A stretch of DNA of 7,214 nt from Pseudomonadota bacterium (GTDB lineage Bacteria; Pseudomonadota; Gammaproteobacteria; Xanthomonadales; Xanthomonadaceae): contig JAEXLY010000309.1 of assembly GCA_023444765.1 (NCBI GenBank), positions 1 to 7,214 on the forward strand, written 5' to 3'. Under the pieces are notes generated by a model that worked only from the letters and a program-made list of their open reading frames with translations, searched no databases and had not been told where the DNA came from. A program made the translations under genes and the position numbers. This document shows positions 1 through 6,523 of the stretch, in pieces; the stretch's first letter is position 1, and every line of letters begins with the position of its first letter.

Positions 1-46
1 CCCGCGGGCCGGGGCAGGTCCCGCGTCCGCCTGCGGCCACGGCTGC

Positions 47-65
47 CGGCGCCGGGCTGGCGCCG
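47..65 (-). terminator. GC-rich hairpin just after prfC
   Basis: A perfect 7-bp stem, CGGCGCC at 47-53 and GGCGCCG at 59-65 with a 5-base loop, begins 5 bases beyond the prfC stop codon in the direction of prfC transcription. There is no T-run after it on the minus strand, so it is not a classical intrinsic terminator. It may slow polymerase or protect the mRNA 3' end. In DNA this GC-rich, a stem of this size can also occur by chance. The rest of 1-70 shows no gene. Confidence 0.25.
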
Positions 66-70
66 CGCGC

Positions 71-1675
71 TCAGTCCGTCGCGACCGCGTGCGCGTGTTC
101 GCGGGTGGCCATGAAACGCACCGCCGGCGAGCGCTCCTCGGCCAGTTGCAGGTTGACCCGGGTGGGGGCGAGGTAGACCAGCTCCCCGGCGGCGTCGATC
201 GCGAGGTTGAGCGCGTGCTTGTCGCGGAACTCCTCCAGTTTCCTCGCGTCGTCGCCCATCACCCATCGCGCCGTCGCCACCTGGACCTGCTCGAAGCTCG
301 CGTCCACGCCGTACTCGTCCTTGAGGCGGTAGGCGACCACGTCGAACTGCAGCACGCCGACCGCGCCCAGGATCAGGTCGTTGCTCATCAGCGGACGGAA
401 GAACTGGGTCGCGCCTTCCTCCGACAGCTGCGCCAGCCCCTTCTGCAGCTGCTTGAGCTTGAGCGGATCGCGCAGGCGCGCACGGCGGAACAGTTCCGGG
501 GCGAAGTTGGGGATGCCGGTAAAGCTCAGCGCTTCTCCCTCGGTGAAGGTGTCGCCGATGGAGATGGTGCCGTGGTTGTGGATGCCGATCACATCCCCGG
601 GCCAGGCTTCCGCCGCGATCTCGCGGTCGGAGGCCATGAACGTCAGCGCATTGGCCAGCTTCACCTCCTTGCCGCTGCGCACGTGGAAGGCCTTCATGCC
701 GGCGCTGAAACGGCCCGAGCACACGCGCATGAACGCCACCCGGTCGCGATGCTGCGGATCCATGTTGGCCTGGCTCTTGAACACGAATCCGGTGAGCTTG
801 TCTTCCTGCGGCGCCACCTCGCGCCCGGTGGTCGCGCGCGGGCGCGGCGACGGCGCGTGCTCGACGAAGAAATCGAGCAGCGGCTGGACGCCGAAGTTGT
901 TGACGCCCGAGCCGAAGAACACCGGCGTCTGCTTGCCGTCGAGATAGGCCTGCTTCTCGAACGCATGGCTGGCGCCCTGCACCAGTTCGAGTTCGTCGCG
1001 CAGGCTGGCGAGCATCTGCGCACCGATCGCCTGCTCCAGCCCCGGTGCGTCGAGCGAGGGGAAGATGGTCGAATCCTGGCGGGTGAAGTTGCGACCCGGC
1101 TCGTAGAGATGCACCTCGCCGGTCAGCAGGTGGACCACGCCCTTGAGGCGCTGGCCCATGCCGATCGGCCAGGTCACCGGCGCGCACTGGATGCCGAGGA
1201 CGCTTTCCACCTCGTCCAGCAGCTCGATCGGGTCCTTGCCCTCGCGGTCGAGCTTGTTGATGAAGGTCATGATCGGTGTGTCGCGCATGCGGCACACTTC
1301 CATCAGCTTGATGGTGCGCTCCTCGACGCCCTTGGCCACGTCGATCACCATCAGCGCGGAGTCCACGGCGGTCAGCACCCGGTAGGTATCCTCGCCGAAG
1401 TCGGCGTGCCCGGGCGTATCGAGCAGGTTGATGATGCGGCCTTCGTAGGGGAACTGCATGACCGAGCTGGTCACCGAGATGCCGCGTTCCTTCTCCAGGG
1501 CCATCCAGTCGGAGGTCGCGTGGCGCGAGGTCTTGCGCGACTTGACCGAACCGGCCATCTGGATCGCGCCGCCGAAAAGCAGCAGCTTCTCGGTGAGCGT
1601 GGTCTTGCCCGCGTCGGGGTGGGAGATGATGGCGAAGGTGCGCCGGCGGGCGGCTTCGGTGGAGACGTCAGGCAT
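71..1675 (-). CDS. prfC: Peptide chain release factor 3 (RF3), translational GTPase
   Basis: RF3 is a cytoplasmic class-II release factor. It uses GTP to remove RF1 or RF2 from the ribosome after the finished peptide is released. The 534-residue product has the usual RF3 length (about 525-535). The GTPase motifs are all intact: the P-loop HPDAGKTT at residues 19-26, switch I RGISVT at 64-69, DTPGH at 86-90 and NKLD at 140-143. A beta-barrel domain II follows from about residue 290, and the RF3-specific C-terminal domain from about 395. HPDAGKTT, with Asp in the P-loop, and the GSVKSRKTSRHATSDW stretch after it are typical of RF3 and separate it from EF-G. The ATG at 1675 sits a few residues before the conserved RRRTFAIISHPDAGKTT block. 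The Shine-Dalgarno site is weak. It appears to be a single-gene unit with its own promoter. It is complete and nothing is unusual in it. Confidence 0.97.
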   Translation of the reverse strand: MPDVSTEAARRRTFAIISHPDAGKTTLTEKLLLFGGAIQMAGSVKSRKTSRHATSDWMALEKERGISVTSSVMQFPYEGRIINLLDTPGHADFGEDTYRVLTAVDSALMVIDVAKGVEERTIKLMEVCRMRDTPIMTFINKLDREGKDPIELLDEVESVLGIQCAPVTWPIGMGQRLKGVVHLLTGEVHLYEPGRNFTRQDSTIFPSLDAPGLEQAIGAQMLASLRDELELVQGASHAFEKQAYLDGKQTPVFFGSGVNNFGVQPLLDFFVEHAPSPRPRATTGREVAPQEDKLTGFVFKSQANMDPQHRDRVAFMRVCSGRFSAGMKAFHVRSGKEVKLANALTFMASDREIAAEAWPGDVIGIHNHGTISIGDTFTEGEALSFTGIPNFAPELFRRARLRDPLKLKQLQKGLAQLSEEGATQFFRPLMSNDLILGAVGVLQFDVVAYRLKDEYGVDASFEQVQVATARWVMGDDARKLEEFRDKHALNLAIDAAGELVYLAPTRVNLQLAEERSPAVRFMATREHAHAVATD

Positions 1676-1722
1676 GGCGGGACCCGCCGCGCTGGCGCCG
1701 GGAAGAGTGGGGAAAGCCGGAA

Positions 1723-1751
1723 ATTATACGAGCCGGCGGGGGACATGGTGT
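1723..1751 (-). promoter_or_regulatory. Promoter of prfC (sigma-70 type)
   Basis: Read on the minus strand, 1728-1723 is a perfect -10 hexamer TATAAT in otherwise GC-rich DNA. With a 17-base spacer the -35 would be ACACCA (1751-1746), a poor match to TTGACA. The start of transcription would lie near 1716, giving prfC a leader of about 40 bases. The perfect -10 and its position make the call plausible. The -35 is the weak part. Confidence 0.55.
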
Positions 1752-1859
1752 TTCGCGGCGGCATGGGGGCCGGAAGCCCCGAGCGGTCGTGCCGCGCGCG
1801 CACCTGTCCACGTTCCCTGGCCTCCGGCCCGGGCGGTGCCCTGCGGTGATGCCCGGACT

Positions 1860-1887
1860 GGCCGTAGCGGCGCGGCTCCGCCCGGCC
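1860..1887 (-). terminator. GC-rich hairpin after the M23 peptidase gene
   Basis: The halves GGCCG (1860-1864) and CGGCC (1883-1887) enclose a second small dyad (GCGG/CCGC). This forms an imperfect stem starting 15 bases after the M23 stop codon in the direction of transcription. No T-run follows. It may mark the 3' end of the two-gene transcript, but similar dyads, such as GGGGC/GCCCC at 1766-1780, occur in the same gap by composition alone. Otherwise 1676-1901 holds only the prfC promoter. Confidence 0.2.
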
Positions 1888-1901
1888 GCGACGTTGCCGC
1901 C

Positions 1902-2825
1902 CTATTCCTGGGGCGCCTCTGCCGCGGGCGCGGGGTCGTCGAAACGCAGGATGCCTCCGGGCCCGAACATCCGGAACGGAACCGAATGCAGGCGCATGCC
2001 GCGATTGGCGTGGACGGCGAAGTGCAGGTGCGGGGCCGTGCTCAGGCCGGTGTTGCCGGCGCGTCCGATGACCTGCCCGCGGCGCACCCGCTGGCCGGTG
2101 CGGACCAGCACGCCGCCGGTCTGCAGGTGGGCGTACAGCGCCATCGTGCCATCTTCGTGCAGCACCCGGACGAAGTTGGCGCGCGCCAGCAGTGCGGCCT
2201 GCGCCTCCCCGGCCACCGCCTCCTCGAAGCGACCCTCGGCCTGCATCACCACGCCGTCGCGCGCGGCCAGCACGGGCGTGCCTTCGGGCGCGGCGAAATC
2301 GACGGCGTAGCGGTTTTCCTCATCGCGATGGCTGTAGCCGCCGCCCCAGGCCTGCTGGATGCGCAGCGTCGCCGACGCCAGCGGCCAGGCGTACTCGACA
2401 TCGCGCGGGCGCGCATTCGGGGTGCCGGGCACGGCGACCACGCGCAGGCGCGGATTGCCCCGGCCGATGCGCGCCAGCAGCGCGGACGAGTGCGGCGGCA
2501 CCGTCGCGCGTGCGGGCAGCGCGGGTTCGCTGGCGAAGGCGTCCGCACCCTCGGCGTGCAGCATCACCTCGATCGGTCCGGCCAGCAGGTTGTCCACCCA
2601 GGCCAGGACCCCGTTGTCCGCCGGCTCCACGCGCAGTCGCGCGACCGCCTCCGGTTCGGCGCGGCCGGGAAGGCGCTCCAGGTTGCCTGCGCCGGGCGAT
2701 ACACCCGGGCGATCGCTGTAATGGATCCGGCCCTGCGCGTCGCTCCAGCGGTACACGCCGGCGGCCTCGACGCCGCCGGCGAGCACCAGCGCCGCCAGGA
2801 CGGCAGGCGGCAGGCGCCGCTTCAC
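1902..2825 (-). CDS. Secreted M23 (LytM-type) metallopeptidase with N-terminal DUF4124
   Basis: This is a probable envelope peptidase that cuts peptide cross-links in peptidoglycan, or a close relative that activates amidases. The 307-residue product begins with a signal peptide (residues 1-22, MKRR then a hydrophobic stretch ending near GVEAAG). A DUF4124 segment follows (about 23-60, VYRWSDAQGRIHYSDRP). A linker of beta character leads to an M23 domain at about 160-285. The zinc and catalytic residues are present: His166 and Asp176 (H-x9-D in the YAVDFAAP block), His233 (YAHL), and the HLH motif at 266-268, with His268 as ligand. The zinc site is therefore intact and activity is expected. 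The start codon is GTG at 2825-2823, overlapping the TGA of the upstream lipoprotein gene (GTGA). This suggests translational coupling and one shared mRNA. The actual substrate is not visible from sequence. Confidence 0.88.
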   Translation of the reverse strand: MKRRLPPAVLAALVLAGGVEAAGVYRWSDAQGRIHYSDRPGVSPGAGNLERLPGRAEPEAVARLRVEPADNGVLAWVDNLLAGPIEVMLHAEGADAFASEPALPARATVPPHSSALLARIGRGNPRLRVVAVPGTPNARPRDVEYAWPLASATLRIQQAWGGGYSHRDEENRYAVDFAAPEGTPVLAARDGVVMQAEGRFEEAVAGEAQAALLARANFVRVLHEDGTMALYAHLQTGGVLVRTGQRVRRGQVIGRAGNTGLSTAPHLHFAVHANRGMRLHSVPFRMFGPGGILRFDDPAPAAEAPQE

Positions 2826-3913
2826 TGCACGCAGGCCGGATCCAGGTCGAGCGCGCGCGCCACGTCACCCAGGTCGAACGCGGCGACCGCGCGATCGCTG
2901 TGGACCGCGAACAGGACACCCGAAGGAAACCGCGCGGTAGCGGCTGCATGCAGCGCCACGCCATCGGTCCAGGCCGTATGCCGCCCGCTGAACGTGCCGC
3001 GGGCGGCCAGGGTGGTCCGGTCGAAGACGCGGAACACGGTGAGCGGCCGCAACTGGTCGGCGACGATCCAGTAGCCACTGTCGGCGGTGCATGCCCACAG
3101 CGCGATGCCCTCGGGTTCGGCGAGGAAGGCGCCGGGCCCCACTCCGCGGCCGGTGAAATGGCCGTCCAGCGTGTATTCCCGCAGCGCCGTGCCGCGTCGC
3201 GCATCCTCGTCGGCCACGAGCAGGCGGTCGTGCGCCGGGTCGCCCTGCAGGGATTCGACGATGCGCAGGGCGGTTTCCGGGCTCGTGTCCCCGAACGAGC
3301 CGAGCGACCGCACCTGCGGCTGGCCTTGGCCGTCGAGGTCGATGCGGAAGCGGCGCACCCGCTGGTCGAGCTGCGCCAGCGGCGGGACGGTCCGGAAATC
3401 GGCCCCGTCCATGAAACTGTCGGTGACGTACACCTGCAGCTGCCCGGGGGCCGGCTCGTACGCCCACACCCCGTAGGGGCTGCGGAGGAGGCCCTCGCCG
3501 AAGCTGCCCAGCGGCTCGAAGCCGGGCAGCCCCAGCATCTGCACCCGCCGGTTGTCGCGTTCGGACACCAGCAGCAGGTCGCCGTGGACGAACACGCCAT
3601 TGGGGCGCAGGAACTCGCCGCCGGCCGAACCGCGCCGGCCGACGCTGCGCAGCTGTTCGCCACTGTCGGCATCGAACACCACCAGCTCGTGGGTGTTCTT
3701 GGCGGTGGCGATCAGCCACAGCGCGCCGTCCTCGGTGGGCCAGGTGGCGAGCGAATCGAGCTCGTCGTCGGGGTTGTCCCGGCTGACGTACCGCTCGGGC
3801 ACGAGGAGGGTGTCGGCCGGCGGCTGCGCCGGCGGGGCGGGGATCGCGGGGACGCGCGGAGTCGCGCAGGCGGCCAGCAGCAGGGCCGCCACGAGGGAAA
3901 GGGCAGGGCGCAT
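2822..3913 (-). CDS. Phytase-like beta-propeller lipoprotein
   Basis: The 363-residue product starts with a lipoprotein signal peptide (residues 1-15, MRPALSLVAALLLAA) and a lipobox Cys at 16. The residue after Cys is Ala, not Asp, which favours the outer membrane. The rest reads as repeated propeller blades, for example WLIATAKNTHELVVFD (66-81), LLLVSERDNRRVQML (113-127) and LQVYVTDSFMDG (159-170). The C-terminal part resembles bacterial beta-propeller phytases: EPEGIAL (266-272), GYWIVADQ (280-287) plus VFRVFDRTTL, then TDGVAL (316-321) and FPSGVLFAVHSDRAVAAFDL (329-348). DELDSLATW (50-58) lies where those phytases have a DDPA calcium and phosphate site. That element is altered, so release of phosphate from phytate is uncertain. 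An NHL-type ligand-binding propeller is the alternative. An in-frame ATG at 3967 would add 18 residues in front of the signal peptide and is unlikely. It is the first gene of a unit with the M23 peptidase. Confidence 0.72.
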   Translation of the reverse strand: MRPALSLVAALLLAACATPRVPAIPAPPAQPPADTLLVPERYVSRDNPDDELDSLATWPTEDGALWLIATAKNTHELVVFDADSGEQLRSVGRRGSAGGEFLRPNGVFVHGDLLLVSERDNRRVQMLGLPGFEPLGSFGEGLLRSPYGVWAYEPAPGQLQVYVTDSFMDGADFRTVPPLAQLDQRVRRFRIDLDGQGQPQVRSLGSFGDTSPETALRIVESLQGDPAHDRLLVADEDARRGTALREYTLDGHFTGRGVGPGAFLAEPEGIALWACTADSGYWIVADQLRPLTVFRVFDRTTLAARGTFSGRHTAWTDGVALHAAATARFPSGVLFAVHSDRAVAAFDLGDVARALDLDPACVQ

Positions 3914-3920
3914 GGCGCGG

Positions 3921-3950
3921 ATTATCGCCGCAAGTCCCGCCGGATCGGAA
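3921..3950 (-). promoter_or_regulatory. Candidate promoter of the lipoprotein-peptidase unit, possibly leaderless
   Basis: On the minus strand GATAAT (3926-3921) matches TATAAT at five of six positions. TTCCGA lies 18 bases upstream (3950-3945) as a weak -35. The ATG begins only 7 bases after the -10, so transcription would start at or next to the start codon. No Shine-Dalgarno sequence precedes the ATG, which agrees with a leaderless mRNA. The call rests on one hexamer and its spacing. Confidence 0.35.
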
Positions 3951-3951
3951 T

Positions 3952-3975
3952 ATCGCTTTATCGGCATGAAGCGAT
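3952..3975. promoter_or_regulatory. Inverted repeat in the divergent control region (candidate operator)
   Basis: ATCGCTT (3952-3958) and AAGCGAT (3969-3975) are a perfect 7+7 bp inverted repeat separated by 10 bases. The right arm ends on the first base of the TTGACA box of the methionine operon. The left arm lies just upstream of the candidate promoter for the leftward lipoprotein unit. Position and symmetry fit a dimeric regulator. It does not match the MetJ box (AGACGTCT) or the MetR site (TGAA-N5-TTCA), and the half-site spacing is not the classical LysR T-N11-A. The regulator is unknown. Confidence 0.4.
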
Positions 3976-4003
3976 TGACAAGCCGTGCGGACGCTGGCAA
4001 CCT
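3975..4003 (+). promoter_or_regulatory. Promoter of the metX-metB operon
   Basis: TTGACA at 3975-3980 is a perfect -35 hexamer. A 17-base spacer leads to CAACCT (3998-4003), which is a poor -10. Transcription would then begin near 4010, one or two bases before the riboswitch P1 stem at 4012, where S-box leaders normally begin. That fit is the main support. The weak -10 suggests help from an activator or a relaxed -10, as is often seen in xanthomonads. Confidence 0.5.
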
Positions 4004-4011
4004 GCGGCCAT

Positions 4012-4133
4012 CCATCGAGACCGGCTGAGGGACAGGCCCGAAGACGCCGGGGCAACCTGATGGAGGCGACCGCAAGGTCGGCTCCGTCGCGGTGCCAAGT
4101 CCTGCGGGGACCTGTGCGTCCACCGGAAGATGG
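4012..4133 (+). ncRNA. SAM-I (S-box) riboswitch aptamer
   Basis: This RNA element binds S-adenosylmethionine and lowers expression of the downstream metX-metB genes. The conserved S-box core is present in order: P1 CCATC (4012-4016) with GATGG (4129-4133); P2 GGC (4023-4025) with GCC (4046-4048), enclosing GAGGGAC (4027-4033) and GGCCCGA (4035-4041); GGGGCAACC (4049-4057); a P3 hairpin of GGAG plus CGACC closed by a GCAA loop and GGTCG plus CTCC (4062-4085); GGTGCCAA (4091-4098); and a P4 hairpin with GGAC (4108-4111) and GTCC (4118-4121). GGAAGAT at the 3' side of P1 is also typical. The gene context, homoserine acyltransferase and cystathionine gamma-synthase, is exactly what this class controls. 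Confidence 0.93.
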
Positions 4134-4192
4134 TTGCGTGGCGCCCTCGACGGGTGGATGCGCATCTGGCCGGCCGTCGCCGGCGTCTTCCG
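4124..4192 (+). promoter_or_regulatory. Candidate expression platform of the SAM riboswitch
   Basis: A compact hairpin GCCGGC (4169-4174), loop CGTC, GCCGGC (4179-4184) is followed by GTCTTCCG, a short pyrimidine-rich tail rather than a true T-run. The 3' strand of aptamer P1, CGGAAGATG (4124-4132), can instead pair with CGTCTTCCG (4184-4192), giving 9 pairs including one G-U. This pairing and P1 are mutually exclusive, as expected for a switch. Whether the OFF state ends transcription or blocks translation is unclear. The pairing hides only one base of the hairpin, and the start codon lies 44 bases further on with a weak Shine-Dalgarno (GGA at 4226-4228). A further CCATC at 4213-4217 could also compete for the P1 3' strand. 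Confidence 0.45.
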
Positions 4193-4235
4193 ATCCCCGC
4201 GAGCCTCGTTGGCCATCCCCTGACCGGATAGCGCC

Positions 4236-5282
4236 ATGAGTCTCGCCCACGCCGCCAACGCCAGTGCCTGCCGCCCGCCCATGGGCGCACCGGCGGGCGC
4301 CAGCGTGCCGGCCTCCGAAGCGGGCGGGCCGTGTCGTGGCGAACTGCAGCTGCAACTGCCGCTGCGTCATGCCGGGACGCGGGCGGTTCGCATCGCATGG
4401 GAGATCACCGGGCCGGCGGACGCGCCGGTGGTGTTCGTGGCCGGCGGCATCTCGGCGCATCGCCATGTCGCGGCCAACGCCGTGTTCCCGGAAGCCGGCT
4501 GGGCCAACGACCTGGTAGGGCCGGGACGCACGCTCGATCCCGCGCGCTGGCGCATCCTCGGCTTCGACTACCTCGGTGCCGACGGCCGCATCGACGCCCC
4601 GATCGACACTGCCGACCAGGCCGATGCCGTGGCCGCGCTGCTCGACGTGTTGCGGATCGGGGCCTTGCACGCCTTCATCGGCTATTCCTACGGTGCGCTG
4701 GTGGGGCTGCAGTTCGCGATCCGGCATCCGCGCAGGCTGCACAAGCTGGTCGCGGTCAGCGGCGCGCACCGCGCCCATCCCTATGCCGCGGCCTGGCGCG
4801 CGCTGCAGCGCAAGGCGGTGGCGCTCGGCCAGCTGCAGTGCGCCGACGTGCAGGGCCTCTCGCTCGCGCGCCAGTTCGCGATGCTCAGCTACCGCACGCC
4901 GGAGGAGTTCGAGGAGCGCTTCGATGCGCCACCGGAAGTGGTCAACGGCCGCGTGCGCGTGGCCGCCGAGGACTACCTCGACGCCGCCGGCGCCCGCTTC
5001 GTGTCGCGCACCCCGGTCGATGCCTGGCTTCGACTGTCCGAGTCGATCGACCTGCATCGCATCGATCCTGCGCAGGTGCGCGTGCCGACGCTTGTCGTCG
5101 CGGTCGAGGGCGACCGGCTGGTGCCGCTGTCGGATTCGGTGGCGCTGGTCGAGGCCCTCGGCACGCCCGGCCAGCTGCGCGTGTTGCGCTCGCCGTACGG
5201 CCACGACGCCTTCCTGAAGGAAACCGACCGCATCGACGGCATCCTCGCCGGCGCGCTGCGCAACCCTGGAGAACCCGCATGA
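4236..5282 (+). CDS. metX: Homoserine O-acyltransferase, MetX family (acetyl or succinyl donor), divergent short form
   Basis: The product activates homoserine by moving an acyl group from acetyl-CoA or succinyl-CoA to its hydroxyl. This is the first committed step of methionine synthesis, in the cytoplasm. The 348-residue protein is an alpha/beta hydrolase fold with a full triad: Ser151 in GYSYG (149-153), Asp293 in EGDRLVPL, and His323 in GHDAFL. GGISAHRH (70-77) occupies the oxyanion-hole position. The nucleophile motif differs from the usual GNSMGG of MetX, and the protein is shorter than typical MetX (about 370-390), mainly in the lid region. Short MetX-like proteins of this kind are known in Xanthomonas-type genomes beside metB. 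Acetyl versus succinyl use cannot be read directly; some MetX-fold proteins use succinyl-CoA. ATG 4236 is chosen because no ribosome site precedes the next in-frame ATG at 4281. Conservation appears to begin near residue 35, so the N-terminus is less sure. It lies behind a SAM riboswitch and overlaps metB by ATGA. Confidence 0.87.
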   Translation: MSLAHAANASACRPPMGAPAGASVPASEAGGPCRGELQLQLPLRHAGTRAVRIAWEITGPADAPVVFVAGGISAHRHVAANAVFPEAGWANDLVGPGRTLDPARWRILGFDYLGADGRIDAPIDTADQADAVAALLDVLRIGALHAFIGYSYGALVGLQFAIRHPRRLHKLVAVSGAHRAHPYAAAWRALQRKAVALGQLQCADVQGLSLARQFAMLSYRTPEEFEERFDAPPEVVNGRVRVAAEDYLDAAGARFVSRTPVDAWLRLSESIDLHRIDPAQVRVPTLVVAVEGDRLVPLSDSVALVEALGTPGQLRVLRSPYGHDAFLKETDRIDGILAGALRNPGEPA

Positions 5283-6487
5283 CCGCCAGTTCCACGCCCG
5301 TTGCCGGCCACGAGGCCTGTCGTCCCGCGACCAGCGCCGTGCGCGCCGGCATCGACCGCGATATCGCCTACGGCGCGGTCACGCCGCCGATCGTTCTGTC
5401 GAGCAACTTCAGCTTCGACGGCTTCGGCAACAAGCGCGAGTACGACTACACCCGCAGCGGCAACCCCACCCGCGACCTGCTGGGGGAGGCGCTGGCCGAA
5501 CTCGAGGGCGGCGCCGGTGGCGTGGTCACGGCCACCGGCATGGGCGCGATCACCCTGGTCCTGAATGCGCTGCTGTCGCCCGGCGAGAAGCTGGTGGTGC
5601 CGCACGATGCCTATGGCGGCAGCTGGCGTCTGTTCAACGCGCTGGCGAAGAAAGGTCATTTCGAGCTGATCACCGCCGATCTCACCGATCCGCGCTCGCT
5701 GGCGGCGGCGCTGGCGCAGTCGCCAGCGCTGGTCCTGATCGAGACGCCGTCCAATCCGCTGCTGCGCGTGACCGACCTGCGCTTCGTGATCGAAGCCGCG
5801 CACCGCGCCGGCGCGCTGGCGGTGGTCGACAACACCTTCCTGTCGCCGGCGCTGCAGACTCCGATCGCCTTCGGCGCGGACGTGGTGCTGCATTCGACCA
5901 CCAAGTACGTCAACGGCCACCGCGACGTGGGCGGTGGCGCGGTGGTGGCCAGGACGCCGGAACTGCACGAGCAGTTCGTCTGGTGGGCCAATGCCCTGGG
6001 CATCACCGGCTCGCCGTTCGACAGCTTCCTCACCCTGCGCGGACTGCGCACGCTCGACGCCCGGCTGCGCGTGCACCAGGAGAACGCGCATGCGATCGCC
6101 ACGCAGCTGGAGGCGCACCCGGCCGTGGCGAAGGTGCATTACCCGGGCCTGGCCTCGAACCCCGGCCACGCGCTGGCGGCCCGGCAGCAGAAGGGCTTCG
6201 GCGCGATGCTGTCGCTGGAACTCGACGGCGGCATCGACGCGGTGCGCGCCTTCGTCGACGGCCTGCGCCACTTCACCCTGGCCGAATCGCTGGGCGGGGT
6301 CGAAAGCCTGATCGCCCACCCCGCCACCATGACCCACGCCGCCATGACGCCGGAGCAGCGCGCCACCGCCGGAATCGGCGACGGCCTGGTCCGCCTATCG
6401 GTCGGGCTGGAGCATGTCGAGGACCTGATCGCCGACCTGTTCCCGGCGCTGGACGCCCTGGCGCCCGCCAAGGCGGAAGCCGCGTAA
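5279..6487 (+). CDS. metB: Cystathionine gamma-synthase / O-acylhomoserine lyase (PLP enzyme)
   Basis: This enzyme joins the acylhomoserine made by MetX with cysteine to give cystathionine, or with sulfide to give homocysteine. The 402-residue product is a full-length member of the Cys/Met metabolism PLP family. Visible are YDYTRSGNPTR (55-65), with the Tyr and Arg that contact PLP phosphate from the neighbouring subunit; the glycine-rich ATGMGAI (85-91); VVDNTF (182-187), with the Asp184 that binds the PLP nitrogen; and HSTTKY (205-210), with Lys209 as the Schiff-base lysine. ESLIAHPATMTH (342-353) and RLSVGLE (372-378) are the usual substrate-carboxylate region. Sequence alone does not separate gamma-synthase, gamma-lyase and direct sulfhydrylase. 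The metX partner and SAM riboswitch favour a biosynthetic role. The start ATG overlaps the metX stop, so translation is probably coupled. No clear terminator with a T-run follows. Confidence 0.92.
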   Translation: MTASSTPVAGHEACRPATSAVRAGIDRDIAYGAVTPPIVLSSNFSFDGFGNKREYDYTRSGNPTRDLLGEALAELEGGAGGVVTATGMGAITLVLNALLSPGEKLVVPHDAYGGSWRLFNALAKKGHFELITADLTDPRSLAAALAQSPALVLIETPSNPLLRVTDLRFVIEAAHRAGALAVVDNTFLSPALQTPIAFGADVVLHSTTKYVNGHRDVGGGAVVARTPELHEQFVWWANALGITGSPFDSFLTLRGLRTLDARLRVHQENAHAIATQLEAHPAVAKVHYPGLASNPGHALAARQQKGFGAMLSLELDGGIDAVRAFVDGLRHFTLAESLGGVESLIAHPATMTHAAMTPEQRATAGIGDGLVRLSVGLEHVEDLIADLFPALDALAPAKAEAA

Positions 6488-6495
6488 GTTTTTGC

Positions 6496-6523
6496 TTGCA
6501 GAGGGGACCGAACCGGGGCAAAT
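6496..6523 (+). promoter_or_regulatory. Candidate promoter of tRNA-Glu
   Basis: TTGCAG (6496-6501) and GCAAAT (6518-6523), 16 bases apart, are weak -35 and -10 matches. A very GC-rich stretch follows before the tRNA, as is common for growth-regulated stable RNA promoters. The matches are only three of six in each box. Read-through from metB is an alternative source of the tRNA transcript. Confidence 0.3.

Noticed and set aside
89..1849. Long plus-strand open frame (586 codons) antisense to prfC
   Set aside because: The translation is low-complexity and His/Arg/Val-rich with no domain. It is the usual antisense shadow of a G/C-ending codon gene. prfC on the other strand has every family motif.
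2192..4060. Plus-strand open frame of 622 codons over the M23 and lipoprotein genes
   Set aside because: It is Arg/Pro/Ala-rich noise opposite two genes with clear signal peptides and catalytic motifs.
3914..4282. N-terminal extension of the lipoprotein frame to 486 codons
   Set aside because: It would place the lipoprotein signal peptide inside the protein and read through the SAM riboswitch and the metX start. The ATG at 3913 directly precedes a textbook signal peptide and lipobox.
2865..5204. Very long minus-strand open frame (779 codons) across the riboswitch, metX and the lipoprotein gene
   Set aside because: It runs antisense to metX and out of frame with the lipoprotein. It crosses the riboswitch and its composition is unlike protein. 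It is a product of high GC content.
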